In this document: positions 1 through 9,285 of the stretch, piece after piece
How the letters are laid out: each line of letters begins with the position of its first letter
Numbering within the stretch: position 1 is the stretch's first letter
Source of the DNA: Methylobacterium sp. BTF04
Lineage (GTDB): Bacteria; Pseudomonadota; Alphaproteobacteria; Rhizobiales; Beijerinckiaceae
DNA length: 64,000 nt
NCBI RefSeq assembly: GCF_010692745.1
Contig: NZ_JAAHTB010000007.1
Span: 62,001-126,000, forward strand
Direction of reading: 5' to 3'
Translations under genes and position numbers: made by a program
The notes under the pieces: model-generated
Told to the model about the DNA's origin: nothing
What the model saw: the letters and a program-made list of their open reading frames with translations, nothing else
Databases searched by the model: none

Positions 1-2047
1 CCGACGCCTCGCCGAGAGTGCCGAGACGATCACGCGCGCCATCGAGGAGCGTGGCGGCACCCTCGTCGAGACCATCGATGGACGCGGCCAGAATGTGGTC
101 GCGGCGTTCGGGACCCATGTCGAGGCGCTCAGCGGTCATTCCGAGCGCCTGCGCGCCATTGTCGAAGGCCCCGCCGCCGACCTCGTCGAGGCGCTGAACG
201 CCCGCGGCAATGCCATCGAACTGGCGCTGCGCGACACCGGCGCGCCGCTGGTGGAGGCGATCCGCCAACGCACCGATGCGCTGGCGGCGCAATCGCGCGC
301 CTCGGCCGAAGCCTTACTCGGTGCGATCGATACCGGCGCATCGCGGGCCATCGCGACGCTCAACGCCGCCAACGACCATCTCCGCACCGAACTCGGCGGC
401 GTGCTGACCCGTGTCGACGACGCCAATGCAGCGTTGCGCGACCTCGTCGCCGGCGCCACCGACACCCTCGGTGCCATCGAATCGGGGCTCGCGAACCGGG
501 TCGATCAGGTCCAGGCGGCCCTGGAAGGCATCGCCGGCGAGACCGCCAAGGCCAGCCGCGGAGTCGCCGAACAGGTCGGCCTGCTCAGGAGCGTGGCCGA
601 AGGTGCCCTGCGCGATGCGGCCGAACTCGCCGCCTCGCTCGATGCACGCGGGCAGTCCCTCGGCGAGGTCGGGCGCGTGCACGCCGACACCCTGGCGCAG
701 GCCGCCGGGTCGCTGGAAAGCGCCGAAGGCCGCCTATCGCGTCTCCTGTTCACGCGGGAGGAGGCCATCGCCGGCGTCCTTGCCCGGATCGAGGAGCGCT
801 CGGGCACCCTGGACGCGCAGACCACGCGCTTCGATGCGATGATCGGCGAGACGTTGCGGGCGGCCGAGGAGCGGGCACGCTCCATCGGCGAGAACCTGTC
901 CGACGTCGCCAAGGGCGCCGGCAGCACCGTGGTCGAGGCCTTCGAGGGTCTGCGCTCCGGAGCGGACAGCGCCGGCGAGCGCACGACCCAGACCGTGCGC
1001 GCCGCCATCGAGAGCGCCTCGCAGCAGATGATGTCGGTGCTGGAGACCGCATCGAGCCGTTTCGGCGACTCGGTGTCGGGGATGCGCGAGATGGCGGCCG
1101 AGATTCGGCGCGAGCTCGACGCCACCCGGGCGGACCTGCAGCGCGGCGTCCTCGAGATCCCGCGCGAGACCCAGGACGCCACCGGTGAGATGCGCCGGGT
1201 CGTCACCGACCAGATCGAGGCGCTCAACGCGTTGTCCGCGCTGGTGGCGAAGTCCGGTCGTTCGGTGGATGCGGCCGAGCAGCCCAAGGTCACACCATCG
1301 ACGGCGCGACCGCCCCAGGCGGCCGCTCAGGTCCAGCCCCCGGCCCAGGCGACAATGGAGGCCCCTGCCCCGAAGCCCAATCCGGCGGCCAAGACTGCGC
1401 CGGCGGCCAAGACTGCGCCAGCGGCAAAGCCGGCTCAGACCATGACGGTCATCCCGGCGCCGGCGGCACGGCCGGCGGCGGCACCTGTCCGCACCGGCGA
1501 GGCGCCCCGTCCCGCCGCAGGCCAGAAGCGCGACGACGTCCGCAACGGCGGCGAACGCGGCTGGCTTTCGGATCTGCTGACGCGGGCTTCCCTCGACGAC
1601 GAGTCGGATGACGACGCTCCGGCCCCGGCCAAGGCGGCACCGGCCAAGGGTAATCCGGCGGCCTCTGCCAGTGCCGACAGCAAGGCTGCGGCCGAGCGCG
1701 GGCGCACGGCGCTGGAGACGATCTCGGCCGATATCGGAAAGATGATCGATCACCAGACGGCGGTGGACCTGTGGGAGCGCTACCGCAGGGGTGAGCCGAA
1801 CCTGTTCGATCGCCGCATCTACACGGCGCAGGGCCGGCAGACCTTCGAGGAAGTGCGCCGTCGCTACACCGGCGATGCCGACTTCCGGCGGACGGTGGAT
1901 CGCTACGTCGGCGAGTTCGAGCGACTGCTCGGCGACGTGTCGAAGAACGACCGCGATTCTTCGCGTGCGGATGCCTACCTCACCTCCGAGACGGGCAAGG
2001 TCTACACCATGCTCGCCCATGCCAGCGGCCGCTTCGACGGCGCGTAG
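1..2047 (+). CDS. Large coiled-coil protein, C-terminal part (5' end outside window)
   Basis: The reading frame is already open at base 2 and runs without a stop to 2047, so the gene begins upstream of the window and at least 680 codons are seen. The visible part is a long Ala/Glu/Arg/Thr-rich region with repeated patterns such as ARGNAIE, ERARSIGE and AIESASQQ, as expected for extended helices or coiled coil (apolipoprotein-like). A Pro/Ala/Lys-rich linker with an AAKTAP repeat follows, then a compact, well-conserved-looking C-terminal domain of about 110 residues beginning near ETISADIGKMID and containing the motif VDLWERYRRGEPN. Very large proteins of this plan occur in Rhizobiales and are mostly uncharacterised; a structural or cell-envelope role is a guess. 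The annotated function should remain hypothetical. Confidence 0.8.
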   Translation, partial: RRLAESAETITRAIEERGGTLVETIDGRGQNVVAAFGTHVEALSGHSERLRAIVEGPAADLVEALNARGNAIELALRDTGAPLVEAIRQRTDALAAQSRASAEALLGAIDTGASRAIATLNAANDHLRTELGGVLTRVDDANAALRDLVAGATDTLGAIESGLANRVDQVQAALEGIAGETAKASRGVAEQVGLLRSVAEGALRDAAELAASLDARGQSLGEVGRVHADTLAQAAGSLESAEGRLSRLLFTREEAIAGVLARIEERSGTLDAQTTRFDAMIGETLRAAEERARSIGENLSDVAKGAGSTVVEAFEGLRSGADSAGERTTQTVRAAIESASQQMMSVLETASSRFGDSVSGMREMAAEIRRELDATRADLQRGVLEIPRETQDATGEMRRVVTDQIEALNALSALVAKSGRSVDAAEQPKVTPSTARPPQAAAQVQPPAQATMEAPAPKPNPAAKTAPAAKTAPAAKPAQTMTVIPAPAARPAAAPVRTGEAPRPAAGQKRDDVRNGGERGWLSDLLTRASLDDESDDDAPAPAKAAPAKGNPAASASADSKAAAERGRTALETISADIGKMIDHQTAVDLWERYRRGEPNLFDRRIYTAQGRQTFEEVRRRYTGDADFRRTVDRYVGEFERLLGDVSKNDRDSSRADAYLTSETGKVYTMLAHASGRFDGA

Positions 2048-2114
2048 AGACGCGATCGCCGCGCTCCGTCAGGGAAGCGCGGCGATGCTGGTTTCGGCTA
2101 CGGACCAAGACCGA

Positions 2115-2555
2115 TTAGATCAGACCGAGACCCGCCAATTCGCGGCGCAGGGCCTCCGGCATCTCGGCGAGGCCCCCGGCGGTGGCGGCGTCGATGTCGG
2201 CCGGGGCATCGCCGGCCTTGAGGTAGCGCCACCCCTGGAACGGGCGGCACGGACGCGGGGAGACCGCCCGCACCACCGGATCGAGCATCAGCCGGCAACG
2301 CCCGATCCCGTCCGCGTCGGTGAACGGGTCGATCGCCAGAATGCTCTGGCGGCACAGAAGCGTCCCCTTGATCACCCAGTAGATCGACCCCTGCCCCGCG
2401 ATCTCGGCGGCGCGGGTCGGGACCATGCGGGTGGTGTGGAACGGGGTCGGGTCGCGCCCCTGGCTCAAGGCGTAGTCGCGGTTCTGGGCGATACGCTCTT
2501 CGAGGTCCGCGACAGTGGCGGGTCCGACGCAGAGCTTCAGCAGGTGGAGAGGCAT
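2115..2555 (-). CDS. DUF1489 family protein
   Basis: A 146-residue protein beginning MPLHLLKLCVGPATVADLEE, the typical start of the alphaproteobacterial DUF1489 family. The frame is open 19 codons further upstream, but the ATG at 2555 matches the usual family N-terminus and length, so I chose it. It contains the patterns HTTRMVPTR, IYWVIKG and RPFQGWRYLK. No signal peptide or membrane segment is visible, so it should be cytoplasmic. The family function is unknown. It faces the coiled-coil gene tail to tail with a 67-base gap and lies downstream of a palindromic repeat, so it probably has its own promoter. Confidence 0.85.
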   Translation of the reverse strand: MPLHLLKLCVGPATVADLEERIAQNRDYALSQGRDPTPFHTTRMVPTRAAEIAGQGSIYWVIKGTLLCRQSILAIDPFTDADGIGRCRLMLDPVVRAVSPRPCRPFQGWRYLKAGDAPADIDAATAGGLAEMPEALRRELAGLGLI

Positions 2556-2975
2556 GATTACCTTGTAGCAGGCCGCGCGCCGATCGCGGCCGGACGTCGT
2601 CCGCGACCCCACGCCGCGACGAGGCCGGACCCTAAGCTCCGGCGTCAGGCTGGAGAGCGTGGTCGCGCGTCGGCTTTCAAGATTGTAGGAGGCCCCATCT
2701 CGTGTGGGGCCGGGCGATCGCAGACGGAACCCACCTGAACGACGGTGAGAGCCTCCCTCTCCCCGCTTGCGGGGAGAGGATCGCAGGCGAAGCCGCAGCG
2801 ACGGTGAGGGGGCGATGTCGGTGGAGGCTCCTTCGGGATCACCCCCTCACCCTCGGCTGCCGCCTCGACGCGCCGACGACGCGGTCGTCGCGTCCCTCTC
2901 CCCGCGTGCGGGGAGAGGGGATGCGCACTGACCAATGCTCAGTGGAAGGAGCGAAGGCGTCGAACAGCCATAAAG
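2556..2975. other. Gene-free stretch (420 bases) with palindromic repeat
   Basis: No convincing gene. It holds the palindromic element described separately (2756-2919) and a hairpin, GGCCCCA at 2691-2697 pairing with TGGGGCC at 2705-2711. The hairpin lies about 135 bases upstream of the DUF1489 start and has no T-run. The short reading frames here are by-products of the palindromes. Confidence 0.6.
2756..2919. repeat. GC-rich palindromic (REP/mosaic-type) intergenic element
   Basis: The element is bounded by two near-identical palindromes: CCTCTCCCCGC with its complement at 2756-2779, and CCCTCTCCCCGC with its complement at 2894-2919. Nested inside is another inverted repeat, GGTGAGGGGG at 2803-2812 with CCCCCTCACC at 2842-2851. 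The same CCCTCTCCC/GGGAGAGGG vocabulary recurs inside the helicase gene at 20275-20403 and, in degraded form, at 56857-56878, which indicates a dispersed family. Such elements are common between genes in Methylobacterium and other Rhizobiales. No transposase is nearby. Confidence 0.8.
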
Positions 2976-3968
2976 TCAGGAGAACAGCGCGCGCTTCTCG
3001 TCGTCGCTGAGCCCGTCGATATCGGCGAAGGCTGCGGCGATATCGATCTTTTCGACCGGGCTCTCCGGCGGCGTCGCGACGATCGGTTCGGGCTCGCCGA
3101 CCGGCTCCATCTCGTCGAGGGAAGCGACAATCATGGCTTCTTCCGCGGCGGGGATCGCTTCCGCCACGGCCTCAGATTCCGGCTCGGCCGATGCGTCGGG
3201 CTCGGGCTCGCTGGTCTCGATGAAGATGATGTCGTCGGCGCTCGCCAGTGCCTGGAGGGCTCGTGGCGGGGCCGCCTCGTCGAAGGCCGGGCCGGATTCG
3301 AGGTCGATGAAGCGGTCGACGTCGCTCTGGGACAAATCTGCGGTCGGGGCAGCGGCTGCGCCGGGGGCCTGAGGCACGGTGTCGAGGGCATCGCCCCAGA
3401 TCGACATCATCGCCGCCAGGCGCTCCTCGAGGTAGCGCAGGGTGTGAATGATGCGCGCCGTGCGCTGCGCCGTGAGATCCTGGAACGAGCAGGCGGTGTA
3501 GATCTCGGTGGCGCGCCGGTCGAGGGTGTCGCATGCGGCAGCGTCCGAGCCGGATTCGCGCAAGGTCCAGGCGGCCTCCTGGACGTCTTCGGCGGCGCTC
3601 AGGATGTCCGAGGTCGCCCGCTCGGTGGAGCGCACGATGGCGTCGAGCGCCATCGAGGCGCCGCCGAGGCGGGTCTGCTCGTGGTCGGGCGCGCTGATCG
3701 CGTTGATCTCGGCCTTGGTCCGGGCAATGGCGTGGGCCATGTCCATCAGGTCGCCGCGGACACGGCCGATCTGGCCGCTTTCGCGATCGCCGGTGACCAC
3801 ACTCTCCAGCCGGGCGATGGCGCCGAGCAGAATCTCGGTGTCGGTGGTGCGGTTGCGCCGGACATACTCGTCGAGGAACCAGCGACCCCGCTCGCTCTCG
3901 GTCATGGCCGCCTCGATACGATCGTATTCCGATACGTCGATCGAGGTCAGCGAACGGGAACTCGACAT
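2976..3968 (-). CDS. CheZ-like protein phosphatase
   Basis: A 330-residue protein. Residues about 161-169 read SFQDLTAQR, matching the CheZ signature in which an Asp and a Gln (here D164 and Q168) help hydrolyse phospho-CheY; helices before and after fit the long CheZ four-helix hairpin. The N-terminus carries ESERGRWFLDEYVRRNR, a motif common at the start of Rhizobiales proteins of this type. The C-terminal third is acidic and disordered and ends in a short helix (DGLSDDEKRALFS) that could bind a partner, as the CheZ tail binds CheY. ATG at 3968 is chosen because the open frame upstream of it is antisense to the MFS gene and has no protein-like character. No che genes are adjacent, so the target response regulator is unknown. 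Confidence 0.75.
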   Translation of the reverse strand: MSSSRSLTSIDVSEYDRIEAAMTESERGRWFLDEYVRRNRTTDTEILLGAIARLESVVTGDRESGQIGRVRGDLMDMAHAIARTKAEINAISAPDHEQTRLGGASMALDAIVRSTERATSDILSAAEDVQEAAWTLRESGSDAAACDTLDRRATEIYTACSFQDLTAQRTARIIHTLRYLEERLAAMMSIWGDALDTVPQAPGAAAAPTADLSQSDVDRFIDLESGPAFDEAAPPRALQALASADDIIFIETSEPEPDASAEPESEAVAEAIPAAEEAMIVASLDEMEPVGEPEPIVATPPESPVEKIDIAAAFADIDGLSDDEKRALFS

Positions 3969-4148
3969 CAAATCCAGGTCCTTGGGTAGACTGCAACCGG
4001 CGCCGGCGGTCGCTGGGGTCCAAGCCCGATCAGATTGACAGATCGGTTTTAACGCCGGCTTTACGGGTGTCCGCCGCCGCGACCCGTCCGCAGGCGGTCC
4101 CCAGCCTTCCGCACGGTCGCCTTGTCCCACCCGTCCATCCCGCAAGAC

Positions 4149-5378
4149 ATGGTGCGGGAAGCCCCCAACGCCGCCCGACTCTCGCTGCTCTACGCGGTGG
4201 TCTTCGTCGAGATCGGCATCGCGATGCCGTTCATGCCGGTTTGGCTGAACGCGCTCGGGTTGGAGGCCGGCATCATCGGCGCCCTGCTCGCGCTGCCCAT
4301 CGCCGTGAAGATCGTCGCGACCGCGCCCCTCGTCGGCCTGATCGACCGCGGCGTCGGCGCCCGCCGCCTGCTGACGATCGGCAGTCTGGCACTGGCGCTC
4401 ACCTATGCGCTGATGCCGGTGGCCGCCGGCCTCGGCTGGCCGGTGCTGGCATTGCTGATCGTCCTCAACGCGGCTGCCGGCGCCCCCCTGGTACCGAGCA
4501 TCGACTACATGACCCTGGGCGCCGTGCGCCGCTCCGCCCGGCTCGATTATGCCCGCATCCGGATGGCGGGCTCCATCGCATTCCTGCTCGCCAACCTCGC
4601 GGGCGGCGCGGCCCTGGGAGCCTTCGGCGAGCGCCTCGCGGTGCCGCTGCTCCTGACCGCGCTCGCCCTGATCGCCGCTACGGTGGCGGGGACGACGACG
4701 ATCGCGACGCCACCCGCCGAACCGGCCCCGACCGACGGCCGACGGCCGCGCCTTCCGCCGGTGCTGTGGCTCGCCATCGCGGCGGCGGCGGCGATCCAGG
4801 CGAGCCACGCGGCGATCTATGCCTTCGGCAGCATCCACTGGAGCACACACGGCATCCCCTCGGCCTGGATCGGTACCCTGTGGGCCATCGGAGTCGCGGC
4901 CGAGATCGTCCTGTTTGCCGGAATCGGACGCTGCCCGGCGCGGTGGCGCACGCCGTTCCGGCTCCTCGCCCTCGGGGGCATCGCCGCATTGATCCGCGCC
5001 ATCGGGATGGCACTGGTGGGCGATCGGCTCGGACCGGTGATCGCGCTGCAGTTGCTGCACGGACTCAGTTTCGGCGCGACGCAGCTCGGGGCCATGGCCG
5101 CCGTCTCGCGCTACGCCCCGGACGGCGCCCGAGGCCGTGCGCAGGGTACCGTGAGCGCCACCAACGCGCTGGCATCGGCGAGCGCGACGCTCGTCTGCGG
5201 CGCGGCCTACCAGGCCGGTGGTGGCCCGCTCACCTTCGCGTTGATGGCCCCGCTGGCGTTGATCGGCCTGTGCCTCGCGGCACGCGCCGCGCGCATCGCG
5301 CCGAGGCCAGCCTTCACACCACCCCATTTCTCGGTCAGCACTTCCGCTTCACCGAGTGATCCCGACACTGTTCGGTAA
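4149..5378 (+). CDS. MFS transporter (MFS_1-like/HcaT type)
   Basis: A 409-residue integral membrane protein with about 12 hydrophobic segments, starting with YAVVFVEIGIAMPFMPVW. The early PFMPVWL and IDRGVGARRLL loops fit the MFS_1-like group that includes the HcaT and LacY/NupG-type permeases. The substrate cannot be told from sequence. ATG at 4149 is preferred; an in-frame TTG at 4122 would add nine residues. The gene is divergent from the CheZ-like gene with about 180 bases between them, and its end is close to or overlaps the start of the Mla operon, so the two may be co-transcribed. Confidence 0.85.
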   Translation: MVREAPNAARLSLLYAVVFVEIGIAMPFMPVWLNALGLEAGIIGALLALPIAVKIVATAPLVGLIDRGVGARRLLTIGSLALALTYALMPVAAGLGWPVLALLIVLNAAAGAPLVPSIDYMTLGAVRRSARLDYARIRMAGSIAFLLANLAGGAALGAFGERLAVPLLLTALALIAATVAGTTTIATPPAEPAPTDGRRPRLPPVLWLAIAAAAAIQASHAAIYAFGSIHWSTHGIPSAWIGTLWAIGVAAEIVLFAGIGRCPARWRTPFRLLALGGIAALIRAIGMALVGDRLGPVIALQLLHGLSFGATQLGAMAAVSRYAPDGARGRAQGTVSATNALASASATLVCGAAYQAGGGPLTFALMAPLALIGLCLAARAARIAPRPAFTPPHFSVSTSASPSDPDTVR

Positions 5379-5421
5379 CCGCGTTCTGCGTTTCTCGCAG
5401 GCGAACGGGAGTGACACATCG

Positions 5422-6567
5422 TTGCGTTCGCTTGAGGCCAATTTGAAACCGGACGTCGCCGACATCGTCATTCTAGGCGACAGCGGACGCGTGGCGCTCA
5501 AGGGGCGCTGGACCGCCGACCAGGGGGCGGCCGTGGAATCGGCAGCCGCACGCATCGCGGGCGCCACCAACGGCGAACCGGTGCTCGTCGACCTCACCGA
5601 TGTCGCGCGCCTCGATACCCTCGGCGCCTGGGTCCTCGAACGCACGCGCGGCGAGATCGAAGCGGCGGGCGGAAGCCTCGCCTATGCGGGCGCGCGGCCG
5701 GAACACCGAATTCTTCTGGGCGAGGTGAGATTGCCGGCGGCCGAGCCCGCGCCACCGCGACGCGGCCGCGTCCTCGGCTTCCTGCACGATGTCGGCGTGC
5801 GGACCGTCGGCGCCAAATCGGACATCGTCACCGGCCTCGCCTTCTTCGGCGAAGTCGTCACCGCCTGCATCCGGGTCGCGGCGCGCCCGAGCACGTTTCG
5901 CGGAACCGCCTTCGTCAACCAGATCGAGCAGGTGGCGTTTCGCGGCGTGCCGATCATCGTCCTGATCTCGTTCCTCGTCGGCGGCATCGTCGCACAGCAG
6001 GGCATCTTCCAGCTCCAGCGCTTCGGCGCGCAGAGCTTCGTCGTGAACCTCATCGGCCTGCTCATCCTGCGCGAACTCGGGGTGCTCCTCACCTCGATCA
6101 TGGTGGCGGGTCGATCCGGCTCCGCCTTCACCGCCGAGATCGGCTCGATGCGGATGCGCGAGGAGGTCGACGCCTTGCGCGTCATGGGCCTCGACCCCAT
6201 CGAAATCCTCATCGTGCCGCGGATCCTGGCGCTGGTGGTCGGCCTGCCGATCCTCGCCTTCCTCGCTTCGCTCGCGGCGCTAGCCGGCGGCGGCCTCACG
6301 GCGGCGCTCTATGGCGGGATGACCCTCGACGCGTTTCTGGCGCGGCTGCAGGCGGCGGTCTCCCTGCACCATGTCGCGGTCGGCCTGATCAAGGCGCCGT
6401 TCATGGCGCTGATCATCGGAATCATCGCCACCATCGAGGGGTTCGCGGTGGAAGGCTCGGCCGAATCCCTGGGGCGCCACGTCACCGCCTCAGTCGTGAA
6501 GTCTATCTTCATGGTCATCGTGCTTGACGGACTCTTCGCTGTCTTTTTCGCGGCTATCGATTTCTAG
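5422..6567 (+). CDS. mlaE: MlaE-type ABC permease with N-terminal STAS domain
   Basis: About 381 residues. The first 110 form a STAS-like domain (VLVDLTDVARLDTLGAWVL), followed by an MlaE/YrbE permease with five or so membrane segments and the family patterns NQIEQVAFRGVP, RELGVLLTSIMVAGRSG and EIGSMRMREEVDALRVMG. It is the inner-membrane permease of an MCE-type lipid transporter, expected to move phospholipid between inner and outer membrane. The start is uncertain. TTG at 5422 has GGGAG ten bases upstream and avoids overlapping the MFS gene; a GTG at 5356 gives a 403-residue form without a clear ribosome site. The next gene starts five bases after the stop. Confidence 0.9.
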   Translation: MRSLEANLKPDVADIVILGDSGRVALKGRWTADQGAAVESAAARIAGATNGEPVLVDLTDVARLDTLGAWVLERTRGEIEAAGGSLAYAGARPEHRILLGEVRLPAAEPAPPRRGRVLGFLHDVGVRTVGAKSDIVTGLAFFGEVVTACIRVAARPSTFRGTAFVNQIEQVAFRGVPIIVLISFLVGGIVAQQGIFQLQRFGAQSFVVNLIGLLILRELGVLLTSIMVAGRSGSAFTAEIGSMRMREEVDALRVMGLDPIEILIVPRILALVVGLPILAFLASLAALAGGGLTAALYGGMTLDAFLARLQAAVSLHHVAVGLIKAPFMALIIGIIATIEGFAVEGSAESLGRHVTASVVKSIFMVIVLDGLFAVFFAAIDF

Positions 6568-6572
6568 ATCAC

Positions 6573-7436
6573 GTGCATCAGCAACTCACCCAGACCGAGC
6601 GGCCGACCGCCCGCGCAGCTCCGCGCGAGGATAACTCTGCGCGCGATGACGCCTCTGCGCGCGAAGCGATCATCAGCGTGCGCGACCTCGTGGTCGGGTT
6701 CGGCACCAAGACCGTGATGAAGGGGCTGAACCTCGACATCTACCGCGGCGAAATCCTGGGCTTCGTCGGGCCGTCGGGCCAGGGCAAGTCGGTGTTGACC
6801 CGCACCATCCTCGGCCTCGTGCCGAAACGCTCGGGCACCATCGCGGTGTTCGGCGAGGACATGGACGGGCTGACCGTCACCCGGCGCCGGCAGATGGAGC
6901 AGCGCTGGGGCGTGCTGTTCCAGCAGGGCGCGCTGTTCTCGGCGCTCACCGTCAAGCAGAACATCCAGATGCCGATGCGCGAGCACCTGCACCTCTCCGA
7001 GCGCCTGCTCGACGAATTCGCGCGCCTCAAGATCGAGATGGTCGGCCTCAAGCCCGACGCCGCCGACAAACTGCCCTCGGAACTCTCCGGCGGCATGATC
7101 AAGCGTGCGGCGCTCGCCCGGTCGCTCGCCCTCGACCCCGAGATCCTGTTCCTCGACGAGCCGACCTCGGGTCTCGACCCGATCGGCGCCGGCGAATTCG
7201 ACGAGTTGGTGGCGACGCTCAAGCAGACGTTGGGCCTCACCGTCTTCATGGTGACGCACGACCTCGACAGCCTCTACACCGCCTGCGACCGCATCGCCGC
7301 GCTCGGCGACGGCCAGATCATCGCGCAGGGCACCATCGCCGAGATGCTCGAGAGCGACGATCCCTGGCTGCGCTCGTATTTCCACGGCAAGCGCGCCCGC
7401 GCCATCGTCCCCGGCGGAGCGTCCCATGCCGCTTGA
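6573..7436 (+). CDS. mlaF: MlaF-type ABC ATP-binding protein
   Basis: 287 residues, GTG start. Walker A is GPSGQGKS, the Q-loop region is LFQQGALF, the ABC signature is LSGGMIKRAALARSL and Walker B is ILFLDEPTSGLDP, followed by the switch MVTHD, so all ATPase motifs are intact. The LFQQGALFSALTV stretch is characteristic of the MlaF branch that powers MCE lipid transporters. The first 30 residues are polar and rich in Arg/Asp and are likely a disordered extension. It lies between the permease and the MCE gene in one operon. Confidence 0.92.
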   Translation: MHQQLTQTERPTARAAPREDNSARDDASAREAIISVRDLVVGFGTKTVMKGLNLDIYRGEILGFVGPSGQGKSVLTRTILGLVPKRSGTIAVFGEDMDGLTVTRRRQMEQRWGVLFQQGALFSALTVKQNIQMPMREHLHLSERLLDEFARLKIEMVGLKPDAADKLPSELSGGMIKRAALARSLALDPEILFLDEPTSGLDPIGAGEFDELVATLKQTLGLTVFMVTHDLDSLYTACDRIAALGDGQIIAQGTIAEMLESDDPWLRSYFHGKRARAIVPGGASHAA

Positions 7437-7507
7437 ATCCACAGCCTCCAGTCTGCGTGCGATGACGCACTGCACATTCAACCGCGTCTCGGAGTATCGC
7501 TGATCCG

Positions 7508-8590
7508 ATGGAGACCCGTGCAAACTACGCCCTGATCGGCGCCTTCACCCTCGCGGTGGTCGTGGCCGCCTTCGGCTTCGTGTTCTGGCTGCAGGGCGGC
7601 TCGCGCAGCCAGGTCCGGCAGGCGGTCCGAATCGTCTTCTCCGGCAGCGTCGGCGGGCTCGCCAAGGGCTCCACCGTGGCCTTCAACGGCATCAAGGTCG
7701 GCGAAGTGATGGATGTGCGCCTGCTGCCGCAGGACCCGCGCCGGGTCGTCGCCGTGGTCGAGGTCGAGCGTACCACGCCATTGCGGGCCGATACCCGCGC
7801 GCGCCTCGATTCGGCGATGCTGACGGGCGTCTCGACGATCTCGCTTTCCGGCGGCAACGCCGATTCCCCGGTTCTGCCGCCCGGCTCGGGCGAGCAGATG
7901 CCGACGATCTTCGCCGACAGTTCCGACATCCAGGACATGATGGCGGCGGCCAAGCAGATCGCCCAGCGCGCCGACGACGTGCTCCAGCGCCTCGACAAGG
8001 TGGTGGCCGGCAACGAAGGCGCGATCACGCGGACGCTGGCCAACGTCGAGGCCTTTTCGAAGACGCTCGCCGATGCCGGTCCGGCGGTGAGCGGTCTGGT
8101 CAAGGCCATCGACGGGCAGAAGCTCAACCGGGTGATCGACAACGCCGACCGGTTCTCGGCGGCCCTCGCCGCCGGCAGCCCCGACATCCAGGGCGCGCTC
8201 AAGGATGCGCGCAGCATGATGGCCAAGCTCGATGCCTCGGCCGACCGGGTGGACGCGGTGCTGAAGGGCGCCGAGGGCTTCCTCGGCTCCGCTTCGGGCT
8301 CGGCCGGGACCAGCACCTTCACCGAGGTGCGCGAGGCCGCGATCTCGGTTCGCGATGCGGGCCGCGCCTTCCGCACCCTGTCGGAGAATCTGGACAAGCG
8401 CACCTCGAACATCGCCACCAGCTTCAACCGCCTGAGCGGCACCGGCCGGCGCGAGGTCGAGGCCCTGTCCACCGATGGGCAGCGCACCCTCAACACCCTC
8501 AACCGCACGGTGAAGAACCTCGAGCGCGATCCGTCCCAGGTGATCTTCGGCGGCAAGCCGTCGTTGCCAGAATACAACGGTGGTCGCTGA
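7508..8590 (+). CDS. mlaD: MCE/MlaD family substrate-binding protein
   Basis: 360 residues: one N-terminal membrane anchor (about residues 7-28), then an MCE domain with VGGLAKGSTVAFNGIKVGEV and SAMLTGVSTISLSGG, then a long helical region rich in Ala/Asp (residues 130-340) typical of MCE proteins that form periplasmic rings or tunnels. It should be anchored in the inner membrane and carry lipid for the MlaEF pump. The 71-base gap from mlaF and the downstream lipoprotein fit one operon. The usual soluble carrier MlaC is not in this cluster, which matches the shorter MlaEFD-plus-lipoprotein arrangement found in alphaproteobacteria. Confidence 0.9.
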   Translation: METRANYALIGAFTLAVVVAAFGFVFWLQGGSRSQVRQAVRIVFSGSVGGLAKGSTVAFNGIKVGEVMDVRLLPQDPRRVVAVVEVERTTPLRADTRARLDSAMLTGVSTISLSGGNADSPVLPPGSGEQMPTIFADSSDIQDMMAAAKQIAQRADDVLQRLDKVVAGNEGAITRTLANVEAFSKTLADAGPAVSGLVKAIDGQKLNRVIDNADRFSAALAAGSPDIQGALKDARSMMAKLDASADRVDAVLKGAEGFLGSASGSAGTSTFTEVREAAISVRDAGRAFRTLSENLDKRTSNIATSFNRLSGTGRREVEALSTDGQRTLNTLNRTVKNLERDPSQVIFGGKPSLPEYNGGR

Positions 8591-8693
8591 TCCGCGCCGC
8601 TACCGGCCGAACGTGTCGCGCCGCACGGCACCAATCGAGCTTTACCGTAGTTTAGCGCCAGCAGCCCGTCGTGCTGCTGTGTCCGGATTGCGT

Positions 8694-9278
8694 ATGACCC
8701 ACCACACTCTCGCTCTCGCGCTCGGCGCGAGCCTGCTGGCGGCGGCCCTCGGCGGCTGCGGCGGCGCCGTCCCGCTGACCTTTGACCTCGCCGCCCTGCC
8801 GCGCAGCGGCCGGACGGGTGTGTCGGCGCGCTCCATCGTGGTGGCCGAACCGGTGGGCATCCAGCCGTTCGAGGCGGACCGCATCATCGTGCGCGAATCC
8901 GGCGGCGCCCTGTCGTTTCTCGGCGGCGGACAGTGGGCCGATCGCCTGCCGCGCCTGATCCAGACCCGGATCATCCAGAGCCTCGAGAATTCCGGCCGTC
9001 TCAAGTCCGTGAGCCGCCCCGGCGACAAGGTCGTCTCCGAGTACCAGCTCATCAGCGAGATTCGGGCATTCGACATCGCCGCCGGCTCCGGCGAGGCGGT
9101 GGTGGACATCTCGGCCAAGCTGATCGCCGATGGCAGCGGCAAGGTGGTTGCCGCCCGCATCTTCACCGCCCGCATTCCCGTGCCGAAGGTTGATGCCGGC
9201 AGCGCGGCCGTGGGTCTCGACGCGGCGCTCGCGCGCGTGCTCGGTGAGATGGTGACCTGGGTGAATTCGGGCCGCTGA
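8694..9278 (+). CDS. ABC-type transport auxiliary lipoprotein (PqiC/MCE-associated)
   Basis: 194 residues when started at ATG 8694, which gives a lipoprotein signal: a hydrophobic stretch ending LGGC, with the cysteine at residue 22. The mature part resembles the ABC_trans_aux family (DLAALPRSGR, ADRIIVRESGG, WADRLPRLIQTRIIQSLENSGR). Members accompany MCE transporters and are thought to sit at the outer-membrane end of the lipid path. A longer open frame starts at 8580 and overlaps mlaD, but its first 38 residues are Arg-rich and would bury the signal peptide. It is the last gene of the Mla operon. Confidence 0.88.
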   Translation: MTHHTLALALGASLLAAALGGCGGAVPLTFDLAALPRSGRTGVSARSIVVAEPVGIQPFEADRIIVRESGGALSFLGGGQWADRLPRLIQTRIIQSLENSGRLKSVSRPGDKVVSEYQLISEIRAFDIAAGSGEAVVDISAKLIADGSGKVVAARIFTARIPVPKVDAGSAAVGLDAALARVLGEMVTWVNSGR

Positions 9279-9285
9279 CCGTCCG

